Both the position numbers and the translations under genes were made by a program. From NCBI GenBank assembly GCA_951813075.1, contig OX638343.1, positions 676,149 to 740,148 on the forward strand: 64,000 bases of DNA, read 5' to 3'. The notes beneath the pieces are model-generated. The model had not been told where the DNA came from, did not search any database, and saw only the letters and a list, made by a program, of their open reading frames with translations. Shown here one piece after another: positions 42,287-55,817 of the stretch. The stretch's first letter is position 1; each line of letters begins with the position of its first letter. The stretch comes from Arenicellales bacterium. Lineage in GTDB: Bacteria; Pseudomonadota; Gammaproteobacteria; Arenicellales; JAJDZL01.

Positions 42287-43768
42287 CTATCGACCTGATG
42301 GCTTCAGATAGGGAAACAAAATTACATCCCGAATCGAATGCTGGTTCGTCAGCAGCATGGTGAGTCGATCAATCCCAATCCCCTCCCCGGCTGTCGGCGG
42401 TAGTCCATACTCCAATGCCCGTATATAGTCATCATCGAAATGCATGGCTTCCTCGTCACCAGATTGTCTCTGTACATTTTGGTTTTTGAACCGTACAGCT
42501 TGTTCTTCCGGATCGTTCAACTCGGAAAATCCGTTCGCAATTTCCATCCCTGCAACAAAAAATTCAAATCGCTCTGCAATCTGTGGATTTGAGTCGCTCA
42601 CCCGCGACAATGGTGACACTTCAACAGGATATTCGGTTATGAATGTCGGCTCGATCAAATTATCTTCGACAGTCCTTTCAAATATTTCGAATAGTAATTT
42701 GCCTGTACCCCAGACACTATTCACCTCGCCTCCGATTTGAACAAGGTACTCGGATAGTGCTTCCAAGTTGCTCAGATCTTTTTGATTCAGAGACGGATTA
42801 TGTTCCAAAACACCATCACACAAAGAAATTCGCTTAAATGGCGGTGCCAGATTGATTTCCCAATCTCCGTACTGAACGACAGCGGACTCGCATATTGTTG
42901 CTGTGAGCTCTTCAAACATCTTCTCTGTCAGATTCATGAAGTCATGGTAGTCCGCATACGCTTGATAAAACTCCAGCATTGTAAATTCGGGATTATGTTG
43001 CGTGCTGACACCTTCATTGCGAAAGTTTCGATTGATCTCATACACGCGATCATACCCACCGACAACAAGTCGTTTGAGAAATAGTTCAGGTGCGACCCGA
43101 AGGTACATGTCAAGCGACAGTACGTTGTGATGGGTGACAAATGGCTTCGCGATCGCTCCACCGGGAATCGAATGCATCATGGGTGTTTCCACTTCGAGAA
43201 ATCCGCGGCTATCCATAAAACTGCGAATACATTGCACGATGGTGGAACGGGTTCGAAAGGTTTCCCGGACATCCTCGTTGATGATCAAGTCCAGATAACG
43301 CTGCCGGTAACGAAGTTCCTGATCAGATAGTCCATGGAATTTCTCTGGGAACGGATGCAGCGCTTTGGTTTGCAGGGAAAATTCCTCAACCGCAATACTC
43401 AACTCACCGGTTCGGGTTCTGAAGACTTTGCCACTGGCTCCGATAATGTCACCTATATCCAGATCCTGGAATTTTTCGTAATCTTCGCTCCCGATCGTCT
43501 GTTGCCGCACAAAAAGTTGAATTGCTCCAGATGAGTCCCTGAAATCCGCAAAAGTGACCTTCCCCATTTTCCGAAAATTCAAAAGTCGACCACCAAGGGA
43601 GACTGACAGATCTTCCTGCTTCAGTGCCTCCGCGTCATAGTCACCGAATTGACTGTGAAGTTTGGCGGCGTTGCTATCCGGACGAAACGCGTTCGGATAC
43701 GCGTTGTCCTTTGCGCGCAGATTCGTCAGTTTCTCCCTGCGCAATCTTGACTGTTCGTTGTCGGACAC
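42287..43768 (-). CDS. lysS: Lysyl-tRNA synthetase (class II)
   Basis: This 493-residue enzyme charges tRNA-Lys. The N-terminal OB-fold binds the anticodon (about residues 55-150, with [20 protein letters not shown]). Class II motif 1 is [12 protein letters not shown], motif 2 [20 protein letters not shown] and motif 3 [13 protein letters not shown]. It lies five bases after prfB, the conserved prfB-lysS pair. Confidence 0.97.
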   Translation of the reverse strand: MSDNEQSRLRREKLTNLRAKDNAYPNAFRPDSNAAKLHSQFGDYDAEALKQEDLSVSLGGRLLNFRKMGKVTFADFRDSSGAIQLFVRQQTIGSEDYEKFQDLDIGDIIGASGKVFRTRTGELSIAVEEFSLQTKALHPFPEKFHGLSDQELRYRQRYLDLIINEDVRETFRTRSTIVQCIRSFMDSRGFLEVETPMMHSIPGGAIAKPFVTHHNVLSLDMYLRVAPELFLKRLVVGGYDRVYEINRNFRNEGVSTQHNPEFTMLEFYQAYADYHDFMNLTEKMFEELTATICESAVVQYGDWEINLAPPFKRISLCDGVLEHNPSLNQKDLSNLEALSEYLVQIGGEVNSVWGTGKLLFEIFERTVEDNLIEPTFITEYPVEVSPLSRVSDSNPQIAERFEFFVAGMEIANGFSELNDPEEQAVRFKNQNVQRQSGDEEAMHFDDDYIRALEYGLPPTAGEGIGIDRLTMLLTNQHSIRDVILFPYLKPSGR

Positions 43769-43773
43769 GACGC

Positions 43774-44872
<1,099 letters not shown>

Positions 44873-45027
44873 AAATTACCTACAACTATCGCTATAAACC
44901 GTCATTTTATTCCGGTAATTAACCTAATCCGAGTTCCATTTGGTTTTCCCAAATATACCTGAGCAAATATATAATGTGCCAGTTCTAGTACTCAATTACA
45001 CGAACCAGACGTCAACCCATACAACCC

Positions 45028-46596
45028 ATGAAAATTGGTGTTCCAAGAGAAATCCATAACAATGAACGGCGAGTCGCTGTAGCGCCTGAAATTGTTCCGT
45101 CAATCTTGGAAATGGGATTCGAGGTTCTCGTGGAATCCGGAGCCGGCGAATTGGCTAATTATACTGATTCCGCCTATGAATCTGCAGGCGCAACCGTACT
45201 ACCCGCCGGGACAGCAGTGTGGGAGAATGCGGATGCAATTGTAAAAGTCCGCGCTCCCGAATTCAATGAGAGCGGGCAGTACGATGAAATAGATCTGCTT
45301 TCGTCTGGACAGTACTTGATCGCATTTCTATGGCCTGCGCAAAATCCCGAAATTCTGCAAAGCTTGTCTGAAAAAGGTGTCAGCGCAATATCGATGGATG
45401 CGGTGCCGCGAATTTCACGCGCACAGAAACTTGACGCCCTTTCTTCGATGGCGAATGTCGCCGGCTATCGAGCAGTCGTTGAGGCTGCCCAGCACTTCGG
45501 TCGTTTTTTCAGTGGTCAAATTACCGCTGCCGGGCGTGTAGCACCCGCAAAAATCATGATTATCGGTGCAGGTGTCGCCGGGCTTTCCGCCATCGGTACT
45601 GCAACCAGCCTGGGTGCGATCGTACGTGCATTCGATACCCGACCTGAGGTGAAGGAACAGGTGGAAAGCATGGGTGCCGAATTTCTGGAACTTGATTTCG
45701 CAGAGGAAGGATCGGGAGCCGGTGGTTATGCCAAGGTAATGAGCAAAGAATTCATCGAAGCGGAAATGGCGCTGTTCGCAGAGCAGGCCGAGGAAGTTGA
45801 CATTATTATCACGACCGCACTGATCCCGGGAAGGCCTGCGCCGAAACTGATTACTGAGGAAATGGTCAGGTCAATGAAAACCGGTAGTGTGATCGTTGAC
45901 CTCGCAGCCGAACAGGGAGGAAACTGTGAATTGACACAGCCCGATGCGGCAGTTTATTCGCACGGTGTGACCATTATCGGATACACGGATTTACCGAGTC
46001 GTCTACCGTCGCAATCAAGCCAGATGTATGCTTCCAACATTCGCAATTTCTTCGATGATCTTTGTCCCGACAAGAACGGCGAGATCAAGATCGATATGGA
46101 CGATGAAGTCATACGCGGTGCTACAGTCGTCCACAATGGCGAAATTACCTGGCCACCGCCGCAAAAGGAACCGCCTCCAGCTCCTGTGCAGAAACCATCG
46201 GAGCAAATCGCGCCGTCTCAGACCGCTACCGCAGAAGTCGAACCGGAAAAGAAGAAGTTCAAAATCGGACCTTACGCGTTCGGTCTCGCACTGGCAGCCA
46301 TCATTGGGTTGGGCTTGTACGCCCCGGCATCATTCTTGACCCACTTCACTGTCTTTGTTCTCGCAATTTTCGTAGGTTGGCACGTAATCTGGAATGTAAC
46401 CCCATCCCTTCATACACCGCTGATGAGTGTCACCAATGCAATCAGTGGAATTATCATAGTCGGTGCATTGCTGGAAATTGGAGCGGTCAATCCTTACGTC
46501 AAGGCTCTCGCGGCCATATCGATACTAATTGCCTCAGTGAATATATTCGGTGGATTTCTTGTTACGCAGCGCATGCTCAGGATGTTCAAAAAGTAA
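45028..46596 (+). CDS. pntA: Proton-translocating NAD(P) transhydrogenase subunit alpha
   Basis: This 522-residue protein binds NAD(H) in its cytoplasmic dI domain (about residues 1-380) and contributes four C-terminal membrane helices. It opens [17 protein letters not shown], and the nucleotide-binding motif is [20 protein letters not shown] (about residue 175). A Pro-rich linker ([15 protein letters not shown]) joins dI to the membrane part, all in one chain as in Escherichia coli. With PntB it drives NADPH formation using the proton gradient. A TATAAT at 44970-44975 is a possible -10 box, without a clear -35. The gene is divergent from prfB. Confidence 0.96.
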   Translation: MKIGVPREIHNNERRVAVAPEIVPSILEMGFEVLVESGAGELANYTDSAYESAGATVLPAGTAVWENADAIVKVRAPEFNESGQYDEIDLLSSGQYLIAFLWPAQNPEILQSLSEKGVSAISMDAVPRISRAQKLDALSSMANVAGYRAVVEAAQHFGRFFSGQITAAGRVAPAKIMIIGAGVAGLSAIGTATSLGAIVRAFDTRPEVKEQVESMGAEFLELDFAEEGSGAGGYAKVMSKEFIEAEMALFAEQAEEVDIIITTALIPGRPAPKLITEEMVRSMKTGSVIVDLAAEQGGNCELTQPDAAVYSHGVTIIGYTDLPSRLPSQSSQMYASNIRNFFDDLCPDKNGEIKIDMDDEVIRGATVVHNGEITWPPPQKEPPPAPVQKPSEQIAPSQTATAEVEPEKKKFKIGPYAFGLALAAIIGLGLYAPASFLTHFTVFVLAIFVGWHVIWNVTPSLHTPLMSVTNAISGIIIVGALLEIGAVNPYVKALAAISILIASVNIFGGFLVTQRMLRMFKK

Positions 46597-47985
46597 ATGT
46601 TTGAAGGCCTGATAAACTCGCTGTACATCATAGCGTCTATATTCTTCATTCTGAGTCTCGGCGGCTTGAGCCATCAAACTTCGGCTGTGCGCGGAAACAT
46701 TCTGGGAATTCTCGGGATGATTCTTGCTGTATGCGGAACGATAGCGGCGAAAGCAGTTGACAGTATCGGAATCATCGTCGCGATGATGGCTGTTGGCGGT
46801 GTCTTCGGAATCATCGTAAGCATGCGGGTTCAGATGACTGCGATGCCACAACTTGTCGCCATCCTGCATAGTCTTGTAGGTTTGGCTGCGGTATTTGTTG
46901 GATTCGCAAACTACATCGAACCACTACACGAGTACGTGGGTGTAGAAAAAGTCGTTCACGAAGTGGAGATTTTCGTCGGTGTCCTCATTGGTGCCATTAC
47001 TTTTACCGGCTCTGTTGCTGCATTTGGGAAGTTACAAGGTCTGATATCCAGCCGACCACTGATGCTACCCGCGCGTCATTGGCTGAATCTGATCATCGCG
47101 ATAGTCTGTATCTGGCTCGGTGCCGAGTTTCTCGGTAGTAGTGATCATCAGACCGGTGTCACCGTCCTGCTGATCATGACTCTTCTGGCATTCGTACTCG
47201 GATTGCATCTCGTACTTGCCATCGGTGGCGCGGACATGCCCGTGGTCATATCCATGCTGAACAGTTATTCAGGATGGGCAGCGGCAGCAACAGGATTCAT
47301 GCTTGAAAACGATCTTCTGATTTTGGTTGGAGCGCTTGTCGGAAGCAGTGGCGCTATTTTAAGTTACATCATGTGCCGAGCAATGAATCGCCATTTTGTG
47401 AGTGTCATTCTTGGTGGATTTGGCACGACCGGTGGTACAGCTGTCGGGTCAATCGAAGGCAGCATCTCCGAAATCAACGTGGATGAAGTTGCAGGTTTGC
47501 TTTCGTCGTCGGATTCTGTCGTAATCGTACCGGGTTACGGACTTGCGGTCGCTCATGCGCAGCACCCTGTTGCGGAACTAACCCGTAAATTACAGGACAG
47601 CGGCAAACAAGTTCGATTTGCAATTCATCCGGTGGCTGGCAGAATGCCGGGACATATGAACGTCTTGCTCGCCGAAGCCAAAGTGCCATACGACATTGTC
47701 GAAGAAATGGACGAAATCAACCCGGACATGCCTGCTACCGATATCGTCATGGTAATCGGCGCGAACGATATCGTGAATCCCTCGGCCCAGGACACGCCCG
47801 ACAGCCCGATAGCCGGAATGCCAGTTATCGAAGTCTGGAAAGCGAAACATACAATTGTCCTGAAAAGAAGTATGGCATCCGGATATGCTGGAGTGGACAA
47901 CCCTCTTTTCTACAAGGGCAACAACAGAATGTTCTTCGGCGATGCCAAAGACAGTCTGGACAAACTGGTTTCAATGGTTGGTTAG
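46597..47985 (+). CDS. pntB: Proton-translocating NAD(P) transhydrogenase subunit beta
   Basis: This 462-residue subunit has about nine membrane helices in its first 270 residues and the NADP(H)-binding dIII domain at the C-terminus, with [36 protein letters not shown] and [13 protein letters not shown]. The ATG directly follows the pntA stop without a spacer, so translation is coupled. It completes the proton-pumping transhydrogenase in the inner membrane. Confidence 0.97.
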   Translation: MFEGLINSLYIIASIFFILSLGGLSHQTSAVRGNILGILGMILAVCGTIAAKAVDSIGIIVAMMAVGGVFGIIVSMRVQMTAMPQLVAILHSLVGLAAVFVGFANYIEPLHEYVGVEKVVHEVEIFVGVLIGAITFTGSVAAFGKLQGLISSRPLMLPARHWLNLIIAIVCIWLGAEFLGSSDHQTGVTVLLIMTLLAFVLGLHLVLAIGGADMPVVISMLNSYSGWAAAATGFMLENDLLILVGALVGSSGAILSYIMCRAMNRHFVSVILGGFGTTGGTAVGSIEGSISEINVDEVAGLLSSSDSVVIVPGYGLAVAHAQHPVAELTRKLQDSGKQVRFAIHPVAGRMPGHMNVLLAEAKVPYDIVEEMDEINPDMPATDIVMVIGANDIVNPSAQDTPDSPIAGMPVIEVWKAKHTIVLKRSMASGYAGVDNPLFYKGNNRMFFGDAKDSLDKLVSMVG

Positions 47986-48120
47986 CCTTTCGGCAGTGGT
48001 TACTCCAGTCTCATAGAGGTACAACCGAATTCGACCAAATATTGACTGTTTGCCAAGCGTAGAAAGTAGTGCGGTTCGTCTTTAATCCTCACGCCCCTCT
48101 AAAGTACCTTCGGAACCGAA
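47986..48120. other. Intergenic region after pntB
   Basis: Together with 48307-48469 this flanks the Fic remnant. I see no gene and no clear terminator with a T run after pntB. The whole span 47986-48469 appears to be decaying sequence. Confidence 0.4.
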
Positions 48121-48306
48121 CTAATCCACAATATCAGTTAATCGGTATCTTGTAGTCCCACCGTTGTCATCATCAAATGGATGAACGGTTGCAAACCACG
48201 AATCAATACCAGTGTTATTGGGATGACCAATACGTAGCTGGCGAGCAATAGACGAGCGAACTTCCTCAGGGTATAAGTTAACACCTTCAATCGCTGATAT
48301 CTGATC
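48121..48306 (-). pseudogene. Fic-family protein remnant
   Basis: A short minus-strand frame translates to pieces of a Fic protein. SAIEGVNLYPEEVRSSIARQL matches the N-terminal DUF4172-type block of Fic proteins that include an inhibitory motif, and VHPFDDDNGGTTRYRLTDIV corresponds to the catalytic HPFxxGNGR loop followed by its usual RxLTD. Only about 25 residues separate the two blocks, so most of the Fic core is missing, and the loop has lost its Gly and final Arg. A TGA lies just upstream of the first block. This is a dead gene. Confidence 0.8.
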
Positions 48307-48469
48307 ACATCACAATTAGCATGTCAAGAGTCACTTCGTTTTACAATTCAACTCCGAGTGCATGCAACATACCGAGTAGAATCCTTGCTGAAATCGAATT
48401 GAATTTGGCATACTGTGGGAGGATTGCAGTCTTGCCGCAATCGATACGTGATGAATTAAATCGCTGTTC

Positions 48470-48557
48470 TGGCGGAGAGGGAGGGATTCGAACCCCCGGA
48501 AGGTTGCCCTTCAACGGTTTTCAAGACCGCCGCTTTCGTCCACTCAGCCACCTCTCC
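48470..48557 (-). tRNA. tRNA-Ser (anticodon TGA)
   Basis: An 88-base class II tRNA with CCA end lies on the minus strand. Acceptor arm GGAGAGG pairs with CCTCTCC, the anticodon loop TCTTGAAAA carries TGA, a long variable arm (GAAGGGCAACCTTC) is present and the T arm is GGGTTCGAATCCC. Confidence 0.96.
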
Positions 48558-48795
48558 GTTTCGTGGAACCAAATATCCAGATGCGTTTATCCGAATACAG
48601 CGAAACAGGCAGTTACAGGAGTTGCCTGATGTAATAAATTCAAGGATTTGCGACTGTATGGAAATGCAGTCAAAGGCCTTGAATAATTATGAACTATCTT
48701 TATATTACAAGTAGGATTTTTAGCCAGTAAATTTGAATTTATGCTTCCGTAATCGTACAATTGACTTATCTTCATTTTTCAAGAGGAACCTTTCT

Positions 48796-49467
48796 ATGAG
48801 ATTTAACGACCAAGTACTTTCCCAACAGAGAACTTCAAGCGTCGTTGTCAACAGAGTTCTCCGGAACACCTACATTCTGCTGTCGATGACTCTGTTGTTT
48901 TCTGCCGGTGTGGCGGCAGTGTCTGCCACGATGAACTGGCCAGAGCTCAGAGTTGTCCCCACACTGTTAGGATTTTTCGGATTGCTGTTTTTGACCAGAG
49001 CACTGCGAAATTCAGTATGGGGAATTGTCAGCGTATTTGCTCTTACCGGTTTTCTGGGATTCACCCTTGGGCCAATAATTTCGTATTTCGTAACAATCGT
49101 TCCAAACGGTCATCAGATTGTCATGACCGCATTTGGTGGAACCGGACTGATCTTTCTGGGATTGTCCGCTTACGCACTGACAACGAGAAAGAATTTTGCA
49201 TTCTTGGGTGGTATGCTGTTTGCCGGTATTTGGACTGCATTCCTCTTGTCGCTCGTCACAATAGTTTTCAAACTGCCTCTGCTGGCAATAGCGGTTTCCG
49301 GAATGTTCATCATATTGATGTCCGGCTTGATTCTCTATAAAACCAGCGCAATTGTCCATGGTGGTGAGACAAACTACATCATGGCAACCGTTACACTGTT
49401 TGTCTCCATCTACAATCTGTTTGTCAGTCTGCTACATATTCTTGCAATCTTTGGAGGGCGCGAATAA
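48796..49467 (+). CDS. Bax inhibitor-1/YccA family membrane protein
   Basis: From the ATG at 48796, preceded at eight bases by AGAGGAA, the protein has 223 residues; the open frame 21 codons upstream lacks the family start. Seven hydrophobic helices span the length. The family features are RNTYILLSMTLLFSA near the start, LTGFLGFTLGPIISYF in the middle and IYNLFVSLLHILAIFGG at the end, including the charged loop after the sixth helix. YccA-type members bind and modulate the FtsH protease. It is a single gene that ends at a terminator shared with the convergent carB. Confidence 0.92.
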   Translation: MRFNDQVLSQQRTSSVVVNRVLRNTYILLSMTLLFSAGVAAVSATMNWPELRVVPTLLGFFGLLFLTRALRNSVWGIVSVFALTGFLGFTLGPIISYFVTIVPNGHQIVMTAFGGTGLIFLGLSAYALTTRKNFAFLGGMLFAGIWTAFLLSLVTIVFKLPLLAIAVSGMFIILMSGLILYKTSAIVHGGETNYIMATVTLFVSIYNLFVSLLHILAIFGGRE

Positions 49468-49510
49468 GCGAGTCGCTATAGATTCCTTTCAAGGAGTTTG
49501 ATCGAACAGA

Positions 49511-49542
49511 GCCGTCGCCTACCGGGCGGCGGTTCTTTCTTT
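49511..49542 (+). terminator. Terminator between the convergent yccA-like gene and carB
   Basis: GCCGTCGCC (49511-49519) pairs with GGCGGCGGT (49525-49533) around a TACCG loop, with G-T pairs, and is followed on the plus strand by a T-rich tail (TCTTTCTTT). It overlaps the last codons of carB on the opposite strand. Confidence 0.75.
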
Positions 49543-52500
49543 ATGCAGAGTTTGCAGGCGGTACGGGATTACCGTCTTCGTAGAGTCGGAAAGCGCGGCA
49601 CAAATTGCCTTCGCCGCAGATATCGTTGTGAAATGAGCAACGTTTCGCTTCAAAGCCTCTTTCAAAATTGTTTCAGAATCGGCCACACTGGCTTTCTTAC
49701 GCGGAACATTCACAATCAGATCGATCTCATTGTTCTTTAACATGTCTACAACATGAGGGCGACCTTCGCGCACCTTATTGACGCGACTGACCTCGATACC
49801 ATGGCTTAACAGCAATTTGGCTGTACCATCAGTTCCAAACAGTGTGTACCCTCTATCAGCAAGGATACTCCCAACTTCAACAATTCCGGATTGATCATCG
49901 CCAGTCACGCTGAGCAGCGCATTCCCCGACTCAGCAATGGAGTATCCGGTTGCATGATAAGCTTTCCAGTAGGCTTCTCCGAAAGAGCGACCAATACCCA
50001 TGACCTCACCGGTACTTTTCATTTCTGGGCCAAGTATCGGTTCCGAACCAGGCAACTTTTCAAACGGAAAAACGGCTTCCTTGACGCTATAGAAAGAAGG
50101 TATGATCTCGCGAGTTATACCCTGTTGCCGGAGAGTTTGCCCCAACATACATCGAGCTCCGACTTTTGCCAAGGGAATTGACGTCGCCTTTGATACGAAT
50201 GGAACTGTACGAGAAGCTCTTGGATTGACTTCCAAGACATAAATTTCATTACCCTTGATTGCGAACTGAACATTCATCAACCCGACAACATTCAACGCGA
50301 ATGCCATTTCCCGAGTTTGCTGACGAAGTCCATCCTGTAATTCCTCTGTCAGACTGAACGCTGGTAATGAACAGGATGAATCACCGGAATGCACTCCCGC
50401 AAGCTCAATGTGTTGCATGATTCCTCCAATGAACACCTCGCCTCCATCACAGATCGCGTCGACGTCGACTTCAATGGCATCACTTAAAAATTTGTCAAGC
50501 AACACCGGTGAGTGATGCGAAACATCAATTGCAACTCCCATATAGGCCTGTAACTGTTCAGGGTCGCGGACAATTTCCATAGCCCTTCCACCGAGAACAT
50601 ACGATGGCCGTACGACCATCGGATAACCAATTTTGTCAGCCGCTTTCAAGGCATCCTCAATCGTAACTGCAGTGGAATTCGGAGGTTGTCTCAGTCCAAG
50701 CCTGTGAAGCAGACCCTGGAAATACTTTCTATCCTCGGCTTGATGAATCGAATCAGCGGAGGTACCGATGATACTCACTCCTGCACTGGTGAGATCTTTG
50801 GCGATTTTAAGCGGCGTCTGACCGCCATATTGAACGATCACACCATCGGGATTCTCAATACGACACACTTCCAGCACATCTTCCACAGTCAGCGGCTCAA
50901 AATACAACCGGTCCGATACATCATAGTCTGTGGATACTGTTTCGGGATTACAGTTCACCATAATCGTCTGATAGCCATCTTCTCGCAATGCCATTGCCGC
51001 GTGCACGCAACAGTAATCGAATTCAATACCTTGCCCGATTCGATTGGGTCCGCCGCCTAAAACAACGATTTTTTTGTCACTGCTGGGATTTGATTCGCAC
51101 TCGTTCTCGTAGGTGGAATACATATACGCGGTAGGTGTGTCAAATTCACCAGCGCAGGAGTCGACACGCTTGTAAACCGGGTGTATGCCAAGCGTATAAC
51201 GCAGGGTTCGGATTTCCTTCTCATCTGTTCCCAGCAATTCGGCCAGTCTGTGATCTGAAAAACCTTGACGTTTCCACTGGCTGAGTGATTCAGCAGAAAT
51301 CTCACCGTAATTCAATTTGATTTCGTTTTCTGCAATAATCAAGTGTTGAATTTCCGAAAGAAACCATGGATCAATACCTGTCAACGCATTGATCCGATCA
51401 ACGCTCATATTTCTGCGGAACGCCTCTCCGATATACCAAAGACGCTCTGCTCCGGGTATGCTGAGTTTAGAGAGCATCAAGTCATCGATGCTTCCATCCG
51501 TCCCTGTCAATTCTTTGGGTGATTCAAAGCCGAATGATCCGATTTCCAGACTACGAATTGCTTTCTGAAGCGATTCCTGAAATGTCCGGCCGATCGCCAT
51601 GACCTCACCGACTGATTTCATCTGAGTAGTCAGTGTCGCGTCCGATTGTGGAAATTTCTGAAAATCAAACCGCGGAATTTTTGTGACGATGTAATCAATT
51701 GTCGGTTCAAATGATGCTGGCGTGGCACCACCGGTAATGTCATTCTGAAGCTCGTCCAGGGTGTAACCTACCGCAAGCTTTGCAGCGACTTTCGCAATCG
51801 GAAACCCAGTTGCTTTCGAAGCCAGTGCTGATGATCTCGATACTCTCGGATTCATCTCAATGATCACCATTCTTCCGTTTTTGGGATTGATTGCGAACTG
51901 CACATTTGAGCCACCGGTATCTACGCCGATTACCCGCATTACAGCAATACTTGCATCTCGCATTCGCTGATATTCCTTGTCAGTCAATGTCTGTGCAGGC
52001 GCAATGGTTATCGAGTCTCCTGTGTGCAATCCCATGGCATCGAGATTTTCGATAGAACAGACAATGATGCAGTTGTCGCTGTTGTCCCGAACAACCTCCA
52101 TTTCGAATTCTTTCCAACCCGCAATACTTTCCTCGATCAGCAATTCGCTAGTCGGCGAAGCACGCAATCCTCTCAGGCAGATATCCATGAACTCATCACG
52201 GTTGTACGCAATTCCACCGCCGGATCCACCCAGAGTGAATGATGGGCGGATAATTGCCGGAAATCCGATATCCGAAAGCACCTGCAGCGCTTCTTCCAAG
52301 CTGTGAGCCAGCGCTCCTCGAACATATTCAAGTCCTATCTCATCCATGCAGTCGCGGAATTTTTCGCGATCTTCAGCTTTGTCGATGGATTCCCTGGTTG
52401 CGCCAATCAATTCGACGCCGTATTCCTCCAGTACATTCTTTCGAACAAGGTCTAGCGTACAATTCAACCCGGTCTGTCCGCCCATAGTCGGCAAGATAGC

Positions 52501-52752
52501 ATCGGGTCGTTCGGCTTTGATAATTTCTGTCACAGACTGCCAGCGAATAGGCTCGATATATGTGGAATCTGCAAACTCCGGATCTGTCATGATCGTAGCT
52601 GGATTCGAATTGACAAGAACGACCCGATAGCCTTCATCTTTCAATGCTCTGCAGGCCTGTACACCTGAGTAATCGAACTCACAGGCCTGTCCGATCACGA
52701 TCGGACCAGCACCGATGATCAATATTGTTTCCAGGTCGGTTCGCTTAGGCAT
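49519..52752 (-). CDS. carB: Carbamoyl-phosphate synthase large subunit
   Basis: This 1077-residue protein builds carbamoyl phosphate from ammonia, bicarbonate and two ATP, feeding arginine and pyrimidine synthesis. It has two homologous ATP-grasp halves: the first opens [21 protein letters not shown] and contains [12 protein letters not shown], the second begins near residue 560 with [22 protein letters not shown] and contains [12 protein letters not shown]. The C-terminal MGS-like allosteric domain starts near residue 945. Length equals the usual about 1075. Its start overlaps carA by eight bases. Confidence 0.98.
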   Translation of the reverse strand: MPKRTDLETILIIGAGPIVIGQACEFDYSGVQACRALKDEGYRVVLVNSNPATIMTDPEFADSTYIEPIRWQSVTEIIKAERPDAILPTMGGQTGLNCTLDLVRKNVLEEYGVELIGATRESIDKAEDREKFRDCMDEIGLEYVRGALAHSLEEALQVLSDIGFPAIIRPSFTLGGSGGGIAYNRDEFMDICLRGLRASPTSELLIEESIAGWKEFEMEVVRDNSDNCIIVCSIENLDAMGLHTGDSITIAPAQTLTDKEYQRMRDASIAVMRVIGVDTGGSNVQFAINPKNGRMVIIEMNPRVSRSSALASKATGFPIAKVAAKLAVGYTLDELQNDITGGATPASFEPTIDYIVTKIPRFDFQKFPQSDATLTTQMKSVGEVMAIGRTFQESLQKAIRSLEIGSFGFESPKELTGTDGSIDDLMLSKLSIPGAERLWYIGEAFRRNMSVDRINALTGIDPWFLSEIQHLIIAENEIKLNYGEISAESLSQWKRQGFSDHRLAELLGTDEKEIRTLRYTLGIHPVYKRVDSCAGEFDTPTAYMYSTYENECESNPSSDKKIVVLGGGPNRIGQGIEFDYCCVHAAMALREDGYQTIMVNCNPETVSTDYDVSDRLYFEPLTVEDVLEVCRIENPDGVIVQYGGQTPLKIAKDLTSAGVSIIGTSADSIHQAEDRKYFQGLLHRLGLRQPPNSTAVTIEDALKAADKIGYPMVVRPSYVLGGRAMEIVRDPEQLQAYMGVAIDVSHHSPVLLDKFLSDAIEVDVDAICDGGEVFIGGIMQHIELAGVHSGDSSCSLPAFSLTEELQDGLRQQTREMAFALNVVGLMNVQFAIKGNEIYVLEVNPRASRTVPFVSKATSIPLAKVGARCMLGQTLRQQGITREIIPSFYSVKEAVFPFEKLPGSEPILGPEMKSTGEVMGIGRSFGEAYWKAYHATGYSIAESGNALLSVTGDDQSGIVEVGSILADRGYTLFGTDGTAKLLLSHGIEVSRVNKVREGRPHVVDMLKNNEIDLIVNVPRKKASVADSETILKEALKRNVAHFTTISAAKAICAALSDSTKTVIPYRLQTLHKERTAAR

Positions 52753-53920
52753 GTCTTAATTCAGCGGATGTCGTCGATTTCCGTTGCCGCATCATATTAA
52801 TGAAACGATTGAATAATGCAGAACAGTCATGCGGTCCTGGACTGGCTTCAGGATGCCCCTGAAATGAGAATGCCGGATATTCGATGTGTGCCAAACCCTG
52901 TATGGTGCCGTCAAACAATGAACGGTGCGTAACGACAACATCGTCAGGTAGTTGGTCATCGTCCACCGCGAAACCATGATTCTGACTCGTAATCATGATT
53001 TCCCCTGTCGACAGATCTCTCACAGGATGATTGGCACCGTGGTGACCGAATTTCATCTTCATGGTACGTCCCCCAGAAGCAAGCGCGAGTAACTGATGCC
53101 CGAGACAGATACCAAATATCGGTATGTATCGCTGCAGAATCTGTTTGATATTATCAATCGCGTACTCGCACGGCTCAGGGTCACCCGGACCATTGGAGAG
53201 AAAAACACCATCAAATTCGTTGTCAAGTTCATCGTAATTCATTTGTGCAGGAACAACTGTTACTTCACAACCTCGATCAGAAAGCATACGTAAGATGTTG
53301 TGTTTGATTCCAAAATCGTATGCCGCTACAGAAAATCGCTCGGCTGAACTCACAACTTTCATTGAACTGCCAGAATCAAGATCAAAGGTCCCTTCGTGCC
53401 ACTTATAGATAGATTTTGTAGAGACTTCCTTTGCCAGGTCCATACCCTTTAGCCCAGGAAATTGTCGGGCCATGCTGATCGCAGTATCAGCATCCACTGG
53501 AGATTCGCTTGTTACACAGCCGTTCTGTGCCCCCTTGGATCTGATCAGTCTTGTCAGCTGTCGGGTATCAATACCGTGAATACCCACTACATTGTTGCGC
53601 TTTAGAAATTCACTGATGGATAATTCAGATCGCCAGTTGCTGATTCGGGTCGGGAGATTTTTGATCACCATGGCTGATGCATGAATCGTATTGGCTTCGA
53701 CATCGTCCGAATTCACCCCAACATTTCCAATCTGTGGGTGCGTAAAAGTAACGATTTGCTGTGAGTAGGAGGGATCGGTAATGATTTCCTGATAACCCGT
53801 AATTGAAGTATTGAAAATGACTTCACCGACCGAACTACCGGACGCACCGAACGCATAGCCCTCGAATACGCTGCCATCTTCCAAGGCGAGCAGGGCTTTA
53901 TTCGTTCGTACAGCGTTCAT
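52745..53920 (-). CDS. carA: Carbamoyl-phosphate synthase small subunit
   Basis: This 391-residue glutamine amidotransferase subunit supplies ammonia to CarB. The N-terminal domain starts [17 protein letters not shown]. The class I amidotransferase triad Cys sits in [13 protein letters not shown] (about residue 275), with His and Glu in [13 protein letters not shown] (about residue 360). About 290 bases separate it from dapB upstream; that region must hold the promoter but no regulatory box was fixed. Confidence 0.97.
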   Translation of the reverse strand: MNAVRTNKALLALEDGSVFEGYAFGASGSSVGEVIFNTSITGYQEIITDPSYSQQIVTFTHPQIGNVGVNSDDVEANTIHASAMVIKNLPTRISNWRSELSISEFLKRNNVVGIHGIDTRQLTRLIRSKGAQNGCVTSESPVDADTAISMARQFPGLKGMDLAKEVSTKSIYKWHEGTFDLDSGSSMKVVSSAERFSVAAYDFGIKHNILRMLSDRGCEVTVVPAQMNYDELDNEFDGVFLSNGPGDPEPCEYAIDNIKQILQRYIPIFGICLGHQLLALASGGRTMKMKFGHHGANHPVRDLSTGEIMITSQNHGFAVDDDQLPDDVVVTHRSLFDGTIQGLAHIEYPAFSFQGHPEASPGPHDCSALFNRFINMMRQRKSTTSAELRHA

Positions 53921-54209
53921 TCAAACTCAAGTTGGAAAACTAATTGTCCTGCAATCGGATGCGGATTACTGTAATCAGCACTAAATTTCGTATTAATGTC
54001 ACTAATTTGAAACAGATTCTCGCTCGAATCAGCCTCATGGATTTTCAATTCGCAAAGACTATCTGCAACTTTCCCATTCCGTTGCTTCCGGTCAGCGAAA
54101 TGTTTCTGGATAACTACAACACAGGTAAAATCTGCACTACTGTATTTCTTCGTTACTTCTCGCTGCCTGGTGCGTCAACATCCCCTTGACGGCTACGCAA
54201 TATGACTGA

Positions 54210-55016
54210 TCAATCAAACCCCAGTACATCCGTCATTTGGTAGAGGCCTGGCGGGCGACTTGACAGCCACAAAGCGGCGCGAACCGACCCACTGGCATAA
54301 GTCATTCTACTGGAAGAGCGATGCGTAATCTCAACCCGTTCTCCGGGTGCTGCGAACATGACGGTGTGTTCCCCCACTATGTCTCCCGCCCGAATAGTCG
54401 CAAATCCAATTGTTTTATCTTCCCGTGCACCAGTTCTACCATGCCTGACGAATCGTCCATGTTCTCCGAGTGACCGCCCAAGTGTTTCTGCAACAACTTC
54501 GCCCATTTTCAGTGCTGTACCAGATGGTGCATCCACCTTCGCCCGATGATGCGCTTCAATCACTTCGACATCAACTGAATCTCCGAAAGTTGCAGCAGCC
54601 ATCTGCAGCAATTTAAGGCATAAATTCACACCGACACTCATATTTGGTGCGGCAACCACTCTAATGCTCTGCGCGGCGTTCTCAAGTTCGTTCGAATCTT
54701 GTTCTGTCAGCCCTGTGGTACCAATAACGATATCTTTGCCGGCTGCGGCACATTGCGCAACATGCTGCATCGTCGCTTCCGGTGTGGTGAATTCGATCAG
54801 GACATCAAACATATCGGGATCGAGTTTGTCCTTGACTTCCACACCGACATCACCGATACCGGCAAGCGAACCTACATCCGAACCTATCGAACTGTTTCCG
54901 GGCATTTCAGTCGCATGAGTCAATTGCACATCTTGCGAATCGCAGACCGCTTGAACCAATGTTTTGCCCATTCTACCGGCTGCGCCGGAAACTGCAATTC
55001 TCAACATATCTGACAA
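54210..55016 (-). CDS. dapB: 4-hydroxy-tetrahydrodipicolinate reductase
   Basis: This 268-residue NAD(P)H-dependent enzyme acts in lysine and diaminopimelate synthesis. The cofactor loop is [13 protein letters not shown] at the N-terminus; [16 protein letters not shown] (about residue 155) holds the catalytic His pair and Lys, and GTTGLTEQD and SVGVNL are family blocks. It lies upstream of carA in the same direction. Confidence 0.97.
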   Translation of the reverse strand: MSDMLRIAVSGAAGRMGKTLVQAVCDSQDVQLTHATEMPGNSSIGSDVGSLAGIGDVGVEVKDKLDPDMFDVLIEFTTPEATMQHVAQCAAAGKDIVIGTTGLTEQDSNELENAAQSIRVVAAPNMSVGVNLCLKLLQMAAATFGDSVDVEVIEAHHRAKVDAPSGTALKMGEVVAETLGRSLGEHGRFVRHGRTGAREDKTIGFATIRAGDIVGEHTVMFAAPGERVEITHRSSSRMTYASGSVRAALWLSSRPPGLYQMTDVLGFD

Positions 55017-55100
55017 ATATCGAACGCCTTGACAACTGAAGTAGCTAGCGTAATCGCGTCAGCTCACACCAGTCAAATTCAACTCGTTATTATCGCAAAT

Positions 55101-55817
55101 TTAGTCTGTTCGCCTGCGCGTTATTACGCTCTTGAGTGGGGTGATTTTAACCTCATCAATCACAGAACCCGGTCGTGACTCAAGCATCATAAACACGGCC
55201 TCAGCCACATCTTTTGGAAGGACATAATTGTCGGGAGAATCACCATGTGTAAATTGCGCCTGATTATAAAATTCGGTTTTGGCCATACCAAGCGTAACAA
55301 TTCCTACCTGTATCCCATCCGAAGAACATTCACGCCGCAGTGACTTTACGAACCCATCAGTAGCGGATTTAGTCGAGGTATAAACCGCACCTCGACGGCC
55401 TCCCGACAACGCCGACTCTGATCCGATAAATATCAACCTGCCCTTCCTCGCTTGCTTCATCTGCGGCAGAAAAGCTCTTGCAAGAAACACGGTCGAAAGC
55501 AGATTGGTGTTGACCAGATCTGTTATCTGATCGTACGAAAACTCCTCCAGGCTGCCGAATCTTCCATAACCTGCACAAAATACAATCGCATCCACATCGG
55601 TATAGCGTTTGGCCAGTATGGGCAAATGATTTTTGAGTGCAGTTAGATCAGATAGATCGATGTTTTCTTGGACGAAACGATCTGCAAAGGACTTCTTCAA
55701 CTCGTCAGCACACCGCCTGGACAACCCCACAACTTCATACGAGTTTTCAAGCAACTGCTTCGCAACTGCCTTGCCTATACCGGAACTCACACCTGTAACC
55801 ATGACTACAGAGGACAT
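55101..55817 (-). CDS. Short-chain dehydrogenase (last gene of the SPL-like operon)
   Basis: This 238-residue classical SDR has TGVSSGIGKAVAKQ at the N-terminus, FCAGYGRFG for the NNAG strand, the Ser in FIGSESAL and the Tyr-Lys pair in YTSTKSATDG. No substrate is readable. Its start touches the stop of the radical SAM gene (shared base at 55817), so the two are probably translated from one message. It may carry out a redox step linked to that enzyme; that is inference from gene order. Confidence 0.85.
   Translation of the reverse strand: MSSVVMVTGVSSGIGKAVAKQLLENSYEVVGLSRRCADELKKSFADRFVQENIDLSDLTALKNHLPILAKRYTDVDAIVFCAGYGRFGSLEEFSYDQITDLVNTNLLSTVFLARAFLPQMKQARKGRLIFIGSESALSGGRRGAVYTSTKSATDGFVKSLRRECSSDGIQVGIVTLGMAKTEFYNQAQFTHGDSPDNYVLPKDVAEAVFMMLESRPGSVIDEVKITPLKSVITRRRTD

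Noticed and set aside
48321..48629. 102-codon plus-strand frame
   Set aside because: It overlaps the tRNA-Ser gene antisense; the sequence [10 protein letters not shown] is the typical false protein produced by tRNA-Ser.
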